Assembly: GCF_018613235.1 (NCBI RefSeq)
Contig: NZ_JAGGQP010000027.1
Coordinates: forward strand, 1 to 64,000
Direction: 5' to 3'
DNA length: 64,000 nucleotides
Source of the DNA: Bacillus sp. ISL-41
Lineage (GTDB): Bacteria; Bacillota; Bacilli; Bacillales; Cytobacillaceae
Under the pieces are notes generated by a model that saw only the letters and a list, made by a program, of their open reading frames with translations, was not told where the DNA came from and searched no databases. The translations under genes were made by a program, and so were the position numbers. Positions 43,884 to 51,588 of this stretch are shown one piece after another (position 1 is the stretch's first letter; each line of letters opens with the position of its first letter).

Positions 43884-45098
43884 ATGACAACACCAGTAAA
43901 AGCACTTAAAGAGTTAAAGGAAATTATTACAGGTAACGTTGAGCTTAATAAGGAGCTGTACTTAGTAACCAGCCATGAAATCCATGAAAGACCGGAAATC
44001 GGTAATGAAGAATTTTTCGCCTCTGCCAGGCTTATCAAGATTTTAGAGGATGAGGGTTTTGAGATTGAAAGAGCGGTAGCTGGACACGAAACCTCCTTTG
44101 TTGCACGGAAAAAGTCTGAAAAAGATGGACCATCAATCGCCTTTCTGGCAGAATATGATGCTCTTCCGGGGTTAGGCCATGCTTGCGGCCATAACATCAT
44201 TGGCACGACAAGTGTTGCCGCAGCCATTGCGTTAAGCAAAGTGCTGGATGAAACTGGCGGTGAAGCAGTCGTTTTTGGAACACCTGCCGAGGAGGGCGGA
44301 CCAAACGGAAGCGCTAAAGGAAGTTTTGTAAAGCATGGCCTAGTTGAGGGAATCGATGCGGCATTGATGCTGCACCCCTCAGGACAAACAAGGTTGACTA
44401 CGTCTTCCCTTGCTGTTGATCCACTCGACTTTGAATTTATCGGCAAACCAGCCCATGCAGCCGCATCGCCTCATGAAGGAATCAATGCATTGGATGCGGT
44501 CATCCAGCTATTCAATGGCATCAATGCATTGAGACAGCAGTTGACAGATGACGTCCGAATCCACGGAATCATCACCCATGGAGGTGATGCACCGAACATC
44601 ATTCCTGAATACGCAAAAGCACGATTCTTCATCCGAGCTGCAACACGAAGTGGTTTAAATGAAGTGACCAGCCGCGTTAAAGCAGTCGCTGAGGGAGCAG
44701 CCCTGGCAACTGGTGCTGAACTGAATATTATTGCCTTCCAAAATGAAGTTGACAATCTTCTATTGAATGATCGATATAATGAGGTTTTTAAAAGTGTTAT
44801 CGAAGACCTTGGGGAGACAGTTGCAACTGATGAAAGGGATGGAATTGGCTCAACCGATGCCGGCAATATCAGCCAGGTCGTGCCAACCATTCACCCTTAT
44901 ATCAAAATTGGACCGGATAATCTCGTTGCCCATACTGTTCCGTTCCGGGAAGCAGCCGCTTCTCATCAGGGGGATGAAGCTTTGCTTAAAGGGGCAAAAG
45001 CACTCGCTTTGACAGCTTTTCAATTAATTACAGACCAGGAGTTATTAAAAGATATAAAAGCAGAGTTCGAGGTTAGAAAAGCTGCGGAAAATAATTAG
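43884..45098 (+). CDS. M20-family amidohydrolase / aminoacylase (404 aa)
   Basis: A zinc-dependent peptidase/deacylase of the AbgB/IAA-amino-acid-hydrolase type. The metal motifs are visible: AFLAEYDALPGLGHACGHN (about residues 94-112), GTPAEEGG with the catalytic Glu pair, LMLHPSG and a C-terminal HTVPFRE with His. The dimerisation domain lies at about 185-300. There is no signal peptide. Following metNIQ it may release methionine or another amino acid from N-acyl or dipeptide forms, but it has its own AAGGAGG and a 200-base gap, so the link is only suggestive. Confidence 0.88.
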   Translation: MTTPVKALKELKEIITGNVELNKELYLVTSHEIHERPEIGNEEFFASARLIKILEDEGFEIERAVAGHETSFVARKKSEKDGPSIAFLAEYDALPGLGHACGHNIIGTTSVAAAIALSKVLDETGGEAVVFGTPAEEGGPNGSAKGSFVKHGLVEGIDAALMLHPSGQTRLTTSSLAVDPLDFEFIGKPAHAAASPHEGINALDAVIQLFNGINALRQQLTDDVRIHGIITHGGDAPNIIPEYAKARFFIRAATRSGLNEVTSRVKAVAEGAALATGAELNIIAFQNEVDNLLLNDRYNEVFKSVIEDLGETVATDERDGIGSTDAGNISQVVPTIHPYIKIGPDNLVAHTVPFREAAASHQGDEALLKGAKALALTAFQLITDQELLKDIKAEFEVRKAAENN

Positions 45099-45114
45099 TA
45101 TTCATTTACTTCAT

Positions 45115-45150
45115 ATAAGAACCCTTGCACCAACGCAAGGGTTCTTATTT
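45115..45150 (+). terminator. Terminator after the M20 gene
   Basis: Perfect arms ATAAGAACCCTTGC/GCAAGGGTTCTTAT with T-tail. Confidence 0.9.
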
Positions 45151-45222
45151 AATGCTCGAAGTCAGCTATCCTAATTGAGAGTCAGACTGGCACTGAGTTT
45201 AAACAAATAAACAGAACCAAGT

Positions 45223-45345
45223 CTACTTCTGTTCTTTTGATAATGCCATACTGATTAAGAAGTCAATTGCTTCCATTTCTTCTCTTGTCAAATAACGTCC
45301 CAATTCCGGATTCTTCAAAATGGCTTCTGCTTGTTCGATCGTCAT
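45223..45345 (-). CDS. Small acidic helical protein (40 aa), unknown
   Basis: ATG 45345 follows AGGAGAG; stop at 45223-45225. The peptide begins MTIEQAEAILKNPELGRYLT and continues with an amphipathic helix (EEMEAIDFLISMALSKEQK). No membrane segment. It lies alone on the minus strand between the M20 and brnQ genes. I do not recognise it; support is ribosome site and protein-like composition. Confidence 0.6.
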   Translation of the reverse strand: MTIEQAEAILKNPELGRYLTREEMEAIDFLISMALSKEQK

Positions 45346-45524
45346 ATGATTCTCTCCTGAACTAAAATTTTCCCTTCTATACTATCGGATGAGAAGAGCA
45401 GTTTTTTAACAGCCAGTAACATTTCAAATTTACGGTGTGAATAACCAAATTCCCTGAAGAAAGCCCTCGATGGATTTGGAAGCCAAACTGCTTTCCTTCT
45501 ATTCGAAAAATACTAAAAACTTAA

Positions 45525-45553
45525 TTGACTTGTGAAGAGTTAGTATATATAGT
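45525..45553 (+). promoter_or_regulatory. Promoter of brnQ
   Basis: TTGACT (45525-45530), 17 bases, TATAGT (45548-45553). It leaves a leader of about 180 bases before brnQ. I found no T-box or riboswitch motif in it. Confidence 0.7.
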
Positions 45554-45738
45554 AGTGTGTATTATTCTTCTTTTGAGAAAGATTTCAATCTCTTGTGATA
45601 GATTGAACAAGTCTTAACTATCTTTCCAATGCTTGGGATTTCCTTCCCTGCTTCAAAGGATTTATGGAATTTCTCCTGATCCACCTGAAGAAGTGCTTAA
45701 CCAGAATTCACAACATCAAGAAGAGGAGACAAGTGTAT

Positions 45739-47103
45739 ATGCAGCAAAAAATTTCGTTTTCAACTTATGCCCTGATTGGGACCATGCTATTCGGAATGTA
45801 CTTTGGAGCGGGGAATTTGATTTTCCCTATTCAACTAGGACAGCTGGCAGGCACGAACTTCTGGCCTGCATTGATTGGCTTCCTTGTAACAGCCATCGGC
45901 CTCCCCTTTTTAGGCATATTGGCGATTGGACTTTCGGGAAGCACTGGCCTGCGTGATTTAGCCAGCAGAGTGCATCCTGTTTTCGGCATTGGCTTTGCCG
46001 CCGTCCTTTATTTGACGATCGGACCCTTTTTCGCGATTCCACGGACTGCGACTGTCCCGTTCGTTGTGGGTTTTGAACCCTACATTGCTCCAGGACAAGC
46101 AGGTTTGTGGCTGGGGATTTTCAGTTTCTTTTTCTTTGCCATCGTTTACTTTTTCTCACTGCATCCTGCGAAGGTGATGGACTACATTGGAAAATATCTG
46201 ACCCCTGCTTTTCTCGTTTTTTTATTTATATTAATTGGGATCTCAGTAATGAAGCCAATGGGCAGCTTTGGGGACCCGAGCGGTGCTTATGAAAATTTAG
46301 CTTTTATCACAGGATTCAAAGAGGGCTATAATACAATGGATGCCCTCGCTTCCCTGGCATTCGGGATTGTTGTCATCAATGCCATTAAAGGGCAAGGAAT
46401 TACCACCACGAAGGAAATTGCCAGCGCTACATTGAAATCCGGCATCTTCGCAATGTCCTTGATGATGCTGATATATGGACTTATAACGTATATGGGGGCA
46501 TCCAGCGTATTAACGATCGGAACATTCGAGAATGGCGGACAAATTTTTTCTGCAGTCGCCAAACACTATTTCGGGCCCTACGGTGCAATCTTGCTAGCTA
46601 TCATTATTGTACTGGCATGTTTAAAAACAAGCATTGGGTTAATCACAGCATGCAGCGAGTTTTTTCATGATCTATTGCCAAAGGTTTCATATCAAAGGTT
46701 TGTGCTTCTTCTTTGCATCGTTTCTTTCACAATCGCAAACTTTGGTCTGAATAATATCATCCAATTTGCTGTACCAGTTTTAATGTTCCTGTACCCATTA
46801 GCGATCATTCTTATCTTATTAACTCTGATATCGCCGCTTTTCGGAAATAAGCAAAGCGTATACGCTGCTTCAATGGCGATGACATTCTTTGTGAGTTTCA
46901 TTGATGGCTATAGCGCTTTGGTCGCGAATCTGCCAATTATCGATATTTCATTATTCAACTCTGTCACGTCACTATACATGGACCATCTTCCTCTATACGA
47001 TATCGGGCTTGGATGGCTCATTCCCGCATTCATCGGGGCTATAATGGGCTATATTTTACCTAAATTGCATTTACCAGTGAAAAAATACCAAAAAGAACTG
47101 TAG
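45739..47103 (+). CDS. brnQ: Branched-chain amino acid symporter BrnQ (454 aa)
   Basis: It takes up Leu/Ile/Val with Na+ or H+. About 12 helices; the N-terminus GTMLFGMYFGAGNLIFPIQL is diagnostic of BrnQ (LIVCS family), and FAIPRTATVPFVVGFEP follows. I chose ATG 45739 with AGGAG ten bases upstream; the frame remains open 25 codons further. It is monocistronic with a terminator that overlaps the last codons. Confidence 0.94.
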   Translation: MQQKISFSTYALIGTMLFGMYFGAGNLIFPIQLGQLAGTNFWPALIGFLVTAIGLPFLGILAIGLSGSTGLRDLASRVHPVFGIGFAAVLYLTIGPFFAIPRTATVPFVVGFEPYIAPGQAGLWLGIFSFFFFAIVYFFSLHPAKVMDYIGKYLTPAFLVFLFILIGISVMKPMGSFGDPSGAYENLAFITGFKEGYNTMDALASLAFGIVVINAIKGQGITTTKEIASATLKSGIFAMSLMMLIYGLITYMGASSVLTIGTFENGGQIFSAVAKHYFGPYGAILLAIIIVLACLKTSIGLITACSEFFHDLLPKVSYQRFVLLLCIVSFTIANFGLNNIIQFAVPVLMFLYPLAIILILLTLISPLFGNKQSVYAASMAMTFFVSFIDGYSALVANLPIIDISLFNSVTSLYMDHLPLYDIGLGWLIPAFIGAIMGYILPKLHLPVKKYQKEL

Positions 47104-47125
47104 ATTACTCTGCAGTTCTTTTTTT
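47091..47125 (+). terminator. Terminator overlapping the brnQ stop codon
   Basis: AAGAACTG/CAGTTCTT with T7. The 5' arm lies within the last codons of brnQ. Confidence 0.85.
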
Positions 47126-47192
47126 CGTGGTTTTTAATAAACAAATTTTTAAAAAATCTTCAATTGGCTGACCTGTAAAATCCAGAAGCAGA

Positions 47193-47315
47193 TCATTTAT
47201 TTTGTTTCCTTTGAGCTTTTAATGCTACCTTTTCAAAACCATTTCCTCTTTCCTCCGCAAATTCAATATCCGCTTTCGGAAGAGCTTTATTATGCTTCGG
47301 TTTCTTTTTCGCCAT
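47193..47315 (-). CDS. Small basic hydrophilic protein (40 aa), unknown
   Basis: ATG 47315 follows AAAGGGGGTG; stop 47193-47195. The product begins MAKKKPKHNKALPKADIEFA, has no hydrophobic segment and ends QRKQNK. Size and composition resemble small spore-associated or YfhD-like proteins of Bacillus, but I cannot assign it. It is divergent from the lipoprotein gene at 47667. Confidence 0.6.
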   Translation of the reverse strand: MAKKKPKHNKALPKADIEFAEERGNGFEKVALKAQRKQNK

Positions 47316-47410
47316 ATGATCACCCCCTTTGTATATTACAGGCTAACTTTCCTATAACCTTTTCGCGGGTTCTCTCCCTTTTAGACTCTGTCAGTGGTAG
47401 AGGCTGCTCA

Positions 47411-47514
47411 CTATGGATAGCGCTTTTTTCGCTGTTTGCCTCTTTACGTGTCTCCATAGGACCGATGGATAGCGCTTTTTCCTATGATTGCTGCTTTTCG
47501 CGTCTCCATCGGAA
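47411..47514. repeat. Two 52-bp repeat units with covarying ends
   Basis: ATGGATAGCGCTTTTT occurs at 47413 and 47465, exactly 52 apart. Copy 1 ends are CTATGGA...TCCATAG; copy 2 ends are CGATGGA...TCCATCG, so a T:A pair has become G:C with pairing kept. It lies between divergent genes. The rest of this gap (47316-47410, 47515-47640) shows nothing else I can name. Confidence 0.75.
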
Positions 47515-47666
47515 AAAACACCCTGGCTTTAGTTTTTGTTCTTTTTAGTCAGGTATGCTTTTTTTCACTAAGTAACTTCTAACGTTTATAAGGATTATGA
47601 CCGGGTATGTTTTAGATAATAATAATCCTACCCAAACTAGGTTGTTTGGATGAAAGGAGACTTATC

Positions 47667-47837
47667 ATGAAAAAGAAACTTTTTTATGGAATTCCAATGG
47701 CGCTTGCGATTTTTATTGGTGGTTGTTCTGCAGAGACGGACCAGGAGAATGAACCGCCTGTGGAGGATACTGAAAATGATGTGGAAGATGAGGACTTCAA
47801 ACTGGATGATGATAAATCAGACAGTGATGGAGAGTAA
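47667..47837 (+). CDS. Small acidic lipoprotein (56 aa)
   Basis: Signal peptide with lipobox FIGGC (Cys about 20), then a strongly acidic tail (EDTENDVEDEDFKLDDDKSD). GAAAGGAGA precedes ATG 47667. It has no recognisable domain. A similar lipoprotein lies at 48721-48963. An anionic surface tether or charge buffer is conceivable, but the function is unknown. Confidence 0.75.
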   Translation: MKKKLFYGIPMALAIFIGGCSAETDQENEPPVEDTENDVEDEDFKLDDDKSDSDGE

Positions 47838-47855
47838 TCCCATGGTGTCCGAAAG

Positions 47856-47893
47856 AAATGCTGCTCCTTCATTTCGGAAGAAGCAGCATTTTT
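47856..47893. terminator. Shared convergent terminator
   Basis: AAATGCTGCT.CTTC/GAAG.AGCAGCATTT with T-run. It lies between the acidic lipoprotein gene and the converging C39-like gene. Confidence 0.8.
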
Positions 47894-47897
47894 CATT

Positions 47898-48635
47898 TTA
47901 TGGTTTGTAAGTGATTGCCTGTTTTCCAAACTGTTCCCATCCTGCAACGAACTCTTCTTTTGAGAGCTTATCATTTTTGCCGCCTAGCGGATCGTTGACA
48001 TAAACGTTTTTATCGTCAAAGCCTGTGACCAGGACTGAATGCCATTTGTACGTAATCTTTTCTTTGCCTTTTTTCGTATTCCATGTTTCCCAGTGCTTGT
48101 CTGGTACGACGGCAAAGGTACTTGGTACCAGCACCCATACTGGACGGCCATCTTTTACATGCTTCTCCACTTCGTTAAATCCTTCTCCCGTCAGGTCTAA
48201 TATTTTTCCGGGAAGGTAAGCTTCTCCCAGTTCCGCAACGGGACCATGATAGACACCTAGCCCCGGCTTGTCCAATGTCTTCATATTGCCGACAAATCCC
48301 TCACCCGGATGCCCCCTCATACCGCCTTTTTCAAATGGAACACGTGCAATTTCCTTTGACAACTCCATCTTGCCAACATCCTTGCCCGCATGCTGTAAGA
48401 TCATAGCAAGGGTTGTGACCTCGCAGCCTCTTTCTAATTCAGGCAATTGCGATATATGGGGAGCGTCAAGTTCCACCTTTGTCTCACTGTCTTGTTCTGA
48501 GTTATTTTTTTTATTTGAGTTCTCCGTCTCAGTTTGTTGCTGCTTATCAGGGGCCGGACCTGACTCTGGAGGAGGACTATCAGCGCCCGTACACCCCGCA
48601 AGCAGGATGATCAACGGTAAAATAGCTTTTCTCAA
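47898..48635 (-). CDS. C39-like peptidase lipoprotein (245 aa)
   Basis: Signal peptide with lipobox LLAGC (Cys15), a Pro/Gln/Asn-rich linker (about 16-55), then a papain-fold C39_2 domain. Candidate catalytic Cys is in ELERGCEVTTLAMIL, His in YKWHSVLVTGFDD and Asp/Asn in VYVNDPLGG. Such proteins are surface cysteine peptidases or inactive relatives. It should be tethered on the outer face of the membrane. Target unknown. Confidence 0.85.
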   Translation of the reverse strand: MRKAILPLIILLAGCTGADSPPPESGPAPDKQQQTETENSNKKNNSEQDSETKVELDAPHISQLPELERGCEVTTLAMILQHAGKDVGKMELSKEIARVPFEKGGMRGHPGEGFVGNMKTLDKPGLGVYHGPVAELGEAYLPGKILDLTGEGFNEVEKHVKDGRPVWVLVPSTFAVVPDKHWETWNTKKGKEKITYKWHSVLVTGFDDKNVYVNDPLGGKNDKLSKEEFVAGWEQFGKQAITYKP

Positions 48636-48675
48636 CCTTTTTCGCTCCTTTTGATAAATGTAGGATTTTCTAATG

Positions 48676-48716
48676 AAAAAACCTTAGTACCAAGACGGTT
48701 CTAAGGTTTTTCGTCA
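48676..48716. terminator. Terminator between the two lipoprotein genes
   Basis: AAAAACCTTAG/CTAAGGTTTTT, U-tract usable on the minus strand for the gene at 48721. Confidence 0.8.
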
Positions 48717-48720
48717 TACA

Positions 48721-48963
48721 TTATTCTTCAACCGATTCCTCGATTGTTTCCTGTTCCTCTTCGGTTAACTCTTCATCATTTTCGGTTGTACCTTCTTCAG
48801 GTTCATCAGGCAATTCGTGGGTTCCATCTGGTGCCGGAGGAGCTTGTTCATCCTGTTCCATCACCGGATCTTCTTCTGGGGGCGGCTCTTCTGTGGCTCC
48901 GCAGCCGGCAAGCAGTAGGCCTGTCCCAAACGTGAATGAAAGCAGTAGATTTCTTTTCTTCAT
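48721..48963 (-). CDS. Acidic Pro/Glu-rich lipoprotein (80 aa)
   Basis: Signal peptide and lipobox LLAGC (Cys about 21), then a low-complexity tail rich in E, P, D (EEPPPEEDPVMEQDEQ, ELTEEEQETIEESVEE). No domain. Same type as the 56-aa lipoprotein at 47667 but longer and Pro-rich. It is divergent from the LLM oxidoreductase gene; the 52-bp repeat array fills the gap. Confidence 0.75.
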   Translation of the reverse strand: MKKRNLLLSFTFGTGLLLAGCGATEEPPPEEDPVMEQDEQAPPAPDGTHELPDEPEEGTTENDEELTEEEQETIEESVEE

Positions 48964-49176
48964 GTTGCCACTCCTTCCTTTTCTGTCTTATTTTACATTT
49001 AGCCCAAATGGAGGCAGATAAACATGGACAGAGAGAATAGGGAAGGTAATATATGGTTTGTTCGGAGATTTTTAATTTTGATAAGGGATTTGAACTAATA
49101 CTGCTAAAAGGATCGAAGCCACGGCGGCTATCCTGGTGCTAGTTTGTATGTACACGACCGGGGAATACTGTTAAAA

Positions 49177-49546
49177 GGCTCTATCGGAGAAATCCATCGA
49201 GCTTTTCTCGATTTGTGTCCATTAGAAGGGCTCTATCGGACAAATCGAAAGGACTTTTCTCGATTTGTGTTCGTTAGAAGGGCTCTATCGGACAAATCGA
49301 AAGGACTTTTCTCGATTTGTGTCCGTTAGAAGGGCTCTATCGGACAAATCCATCGAGCTTTTCTCGATTTCTGTCCGTTAGAAGGGCTCTATCGGACAAA
49401 TCCATCATACTTTTCTCAATTTGTGTCCATTAGAAGGGCTCTATCGGACAAATCCATCGAGCTTTTCTCGATTTGTGTCCATTAGAAGGACTCTATCGGA
49501 CAAATCCATCGAGCTTTTCTCAATTTCTGTCCGTTAGAAGGGCTCT
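49177..49546. repeat. Seven-copy 52-bp tandem repeat with internal inverted repeats
   Basis: Units start at 49177, 49229, 49281, 49333, 49385, 49437 and 49489, with a partial one at 49541. Each reads GGCTCTATCGGACAAATC..., a centre of CTTTTCTC and ...TGTGTCCGTTAGAAG. CGGACA and TGTCCG are complementary. Centres vary as pairs: CATCGAG/CTCGAT in some, ATCGA/TCGAT in others. There are no unique spacers, so it is not CRISPR. It fills most of the 680-base gap between divergent genes; 48964-49176 and 49550-49646 show nothing else clear. Confidence 0.92.
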
Positions 49547-49646
49547 TATGTTCATTTGATAATAAGTGGTCAATAAAAATGTAGGCCTGCTCTTTTCACA
49601 ATTTGTTTCCATAGTGGAAGAAGCAATCATATAGCGGGGTGTTAAA

Positions 49647-50639
49647 ATGAAATTAAGTGTTCTTGACCAGTCCGTCATCAGCAAGGGGGATTCAGCTGCC
49701 CAGGCGTTAACAAAGACGGTTGAGTTGGCACAGATGGCTGAAGAACTTGGTTACACCAGGTTCTGGGTGGCTGAACATCATAATACCAATGGCATCGCTG
49801 GTTCTTCGCCAGAAGTATTGATCTCCCATATAGCTTCCAGAACGAAGAAAATCAGGGTAGGTTCCGGCGGTGTTTTGCTCCCGCAATACAGCCCCTACAA
49901 AATCGCGGAAAACTTCAAAGTTCTGGAGACTTTGTTCCCTAACCGCATCGATGCTGGAATAGGCCGCTCTCCGGGCGGATCAGCCACGACAAGGCTTGCA
50001 TTGACGGATGGGATGAGGAAAAGCTTAAACGAATTTCCGAGACAGGTTGAAGACCTCCAAGGATTTTTAAGAAATGATCTACCCGGGGAACACCCATATC
50101 ATCAGGTAAAAGCATACCCTGAGGGATCTGGATCTCCTGAATTATGGATATTAGGAATCACTCACCGAGGTGCGAGACTTGCTGCAGAACTTGGAACTGC
50201 TTTTACATACGGCCATTTCATTACACCAGTTAATGGCAAACGGGCGCTGGAACAATATTACCGGGAATTTCAACCCTCAGCATTACTTAAAACGCCTAAA
50301 GCAAATGTTTGTGTATTTGTTATTTGCGCGGAAACACAGGATAGAGCTGAAGAATTAGCTTTAAGCCAGGATTTATGGCTTTTGCGAGTTGAAAAGGGAT
50401 TGGACACAAGAATCCCATCGTTGGAAGAGGCAAGGCATGCTCCACTTACTTCTAGCGATCGCTCCAGGATCAAGGAAAATCGAAAACGGATGATCATTGG
50501 TACACCAGAAAAAGTTAGAGATGGACTTTTAAGGCTTGGCGAGGTTTACAGAACGGATGAATTTATGATCATTAACAATCTGTTTAGCTTTGAGGATAAG
50601 GTGAAGACATACACTTTGTTGGCTGACTTCCTTCTTTAA
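49647..50639 (+). CDS. LLM-class flavin-dependent oxidoreductase (330 aa)
   Basis: A bacterial-luciferase-like TIM barrel using FMN or F420. It shows FWVAEHHNTNGIAGSSPEVL, IRVGSGGVLLPQYSPYKIAE and the FMN-site segment RIDAGIGRSPGG, typical of the MsnO8-like subgroup. Length is normal. It is likely a monooxygenase or reductase of unknown substrate. It is monocistronic behind the 52-bp repeat array. Confidence 0.9.
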   Translation: MKLSVLDQSVISKGDSAAQALTKTVELAQMAEELGYTRFWVAEHHNTNGIAGSSPEVLISHIASRTKKIRVGSGGVLLPQYSPYKIAENFKVLETLFPNRIDAGIGRSPGGSATTRLALTDGMRKSLNEFPRQVEDLQGFLRNDLPGEHPYHQVKAYPEGSGSPELWILGITHRGARLAAELGTAFTYGHFITPVNGKRALEQYYREFQPSALLKTPKANVCVFVICAETQDRAEELALSQDLWLLRVEKGLDTRIPSLEEARHAPLTSSDRSRIKENRKRMIIGTPEKVRDGLLRLGEVYRTDEFMIINNLFSFEDKVKTYTLLADFLL

Positions 50640-50675
50640 TTTGTCCTTGCTGGAAGGGGGAAAGTCCCCCTCCTA

Positions 50676-50795
50676 CTATTCCTTTAAATCTTTTTTGGTC
50701 ATTTCGCTTCGGATATTAACATCTTTGGAGATATTCCGTTCTTTATTGTTAGGGTATTTGTTTTTACGTTCGCGGTTATCGTTACGATTTGTCAT
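50676..50795 (-). CDS. Small basic hydrophilic protein (39 aa), unknown
   Basis: ATG 50795 follows GAGGGATAG; stop 50676-50678. The product begins MTNRNDNRERKNKYPNNKER, with no hydrophobic part. It lies 15 bases downstream of a similar tiny ORF at 50811, so both may be one transcript. The composition (N, K, R) is like small spore proteins. Not recognised. Confidence 0.55.
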   Translation of the reverse strand: MTNRNDNRERKNKYPNNKERNISKDVNIRSEMTKKDLKE

Positions 50796-50810
50796 GGCTA
50801 TCCCTCTTTC

Positions 50811-50939
50811 TTATTTATTGCGGCTTTTACCGGAGTTGATGTCCCGGTCATTACCTAACTGACCGTTCGTGCGGCCTTTTTCCTTAGCGATTTTCCCGCC
50901 AAGTCTTACATTAGGCTGGCTGATTTCTTTTTCCCTCAT
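50811..50939 (-). CDS. Small basic hydrophilic protein (42 aa), unknown
   Basis: ATG 50939 follows GGGGGTGA; stop 50811-50813. The product begins MREKEISQPNVRLGGKIAKE and ends DINSGKSRNK. Its G/N/K-rich, helix-poor composition recalls minor small acid-soluble spore proteins, but no family can be assigned. It appears to head a two-gene unit with the 39-aa ORF. Confidence 0.55.
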   Translation of the reverse strand: MREKEISQPNVRLGGKIAKEKGRTNGQLGNDRDINSGKSRNK

Positions 50940-51101
50940 ATTTGTCACCCCCAGATTTAAGATGCTCCATTTTTCAAAATAAAATTTCAGTAATTAAATC
51001 TTTAATCATTGCACATTCATTCTGTTATGTAATATAATTTATATTAAAATATCTGTTATATAACAATAGACGGTAAATTTATGAAAAGAGAGGTAGAATG
51101 G

Positions 51102-51425
51102 ATGACTAAAACGGATGCAATTGCACGCAGGATTTTGGGTTGGAAGCTTAACAGATGGGATCGCTGGTTTGATTATGAAAAAGGCGTTTTCATCAATGAC
51201 TCTGAATTCCAGCCGGAACAGAACCTTGTCCATGCGATGCTGGTTGTCGAGAGGTTGGAGAAATTGGGCTACAGATTCTCATCCAATGGAGTTTCAGAGG
51301 CCGCTTTTAACCAGTTCAAAGGTACGGGGGAAAATTTGCCTGAAGCAATCACAAATGCTGCCTATGCGATCATTGAAAATGACTCAGTCGTCTCTAGTTC
51401 ATCTTTGTGGCGCAAGCTTTCGTAA
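51102..51425 (+). CDS. BC1872-type / phage ABA-sandwich small protein (107 aa)
   Basis: DAIARRILGWKLNRWDRWFD followed by FQPEQNLVHAMLVVERLEKL and a C-terminal AITNAAYAIIEND segment match the layout of the BC1872 / phage ABA-sandwich family (catalytic-free, function unknown, often phage-derived). AGAGAGGT precedes ATG 51102 by about seven bases; the earlier in-frame ATG 51081 lacks a ribosome site. No other phage gene is nearby. Confidence 0.7.
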   Translation: MTKTDAIARRILGWKLNRWDRWFDYEKGVFINDSEFQPEQNLVHAMLVVERLEKLGYRFSSNGVSEAAFNQFKGTGENLPEAITNAAYAIIENDSVVSSSSLWRKLS

Positions 51426-51432
51426 TACTAAC

Positions 51433-51474
51433 AAAAAGAGCTGTCATCCGGACAACAAGGATGACAGCTCTTTT
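51433..51474. terminator. Convergent bidirectional terminator
   Basis: AAAAGAGCTGTCATCC/GGATGACAGCTCTTTT, serving the 107-aa gene and the cyd operon. Confidence 0.92.
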
Positions 51475-51478
51475 GAAT

Positions 51479-51577
51479 TTATTCCACCTTTTCATCCTTC
51501 CCTGCCAGCCAGAATGACGCGGCAATCGATGCGATGATGACAATGAAAGGAGCGTAAAACATCGTGAATTCAGCCAT
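51479..51577 (-). CDS. cydS: Cytochrome bd small subunit CydS (32 aa)
   Basis: A one-helix peptide, MAEFTMFYAPFIVIIASIAA then SFWLAGKDEKVE. It matches the CydS pattern of Geobacillus cytochrome bd (..F..MYAP...FW...KD). ATG 51577 follows AGGGGGG; the start is 11 bases after the cydB stop. CydS packs on CydA beside the haems. It is too short for ordinary gene calling. Confidence 0.9.
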   Translation of the reverse strand: MAEFTMFYAPFIVIIASIAASFWLAGKDEKVE

Positions 51578-51588
51578 TTTCAAACCCC

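Noticed and set aside
45548-45738. T-box or amino-acid riboswitch in the brnQ leader
   Set aside because: No T-box sequence (AGGGTGGNACCGCG) and no terminator/antiterminator pair is visible in the leader.
49144-49329. 61-codon plus-strand ORF in the repeat array
   Set aside because: It simply reads through the 52-bp repeats; the frame breaks and there is no ribosome site.
49177-49546. CRISPR array
   Set aside because: The whole 52-bp unit repeats; there are no unique spacers of constant length and no cas genes nearby.
51102-51425. Prophage
   Set aside because: A single BC1872-type gene without integrase, structural or lysis genes nearby does not support a prophage.
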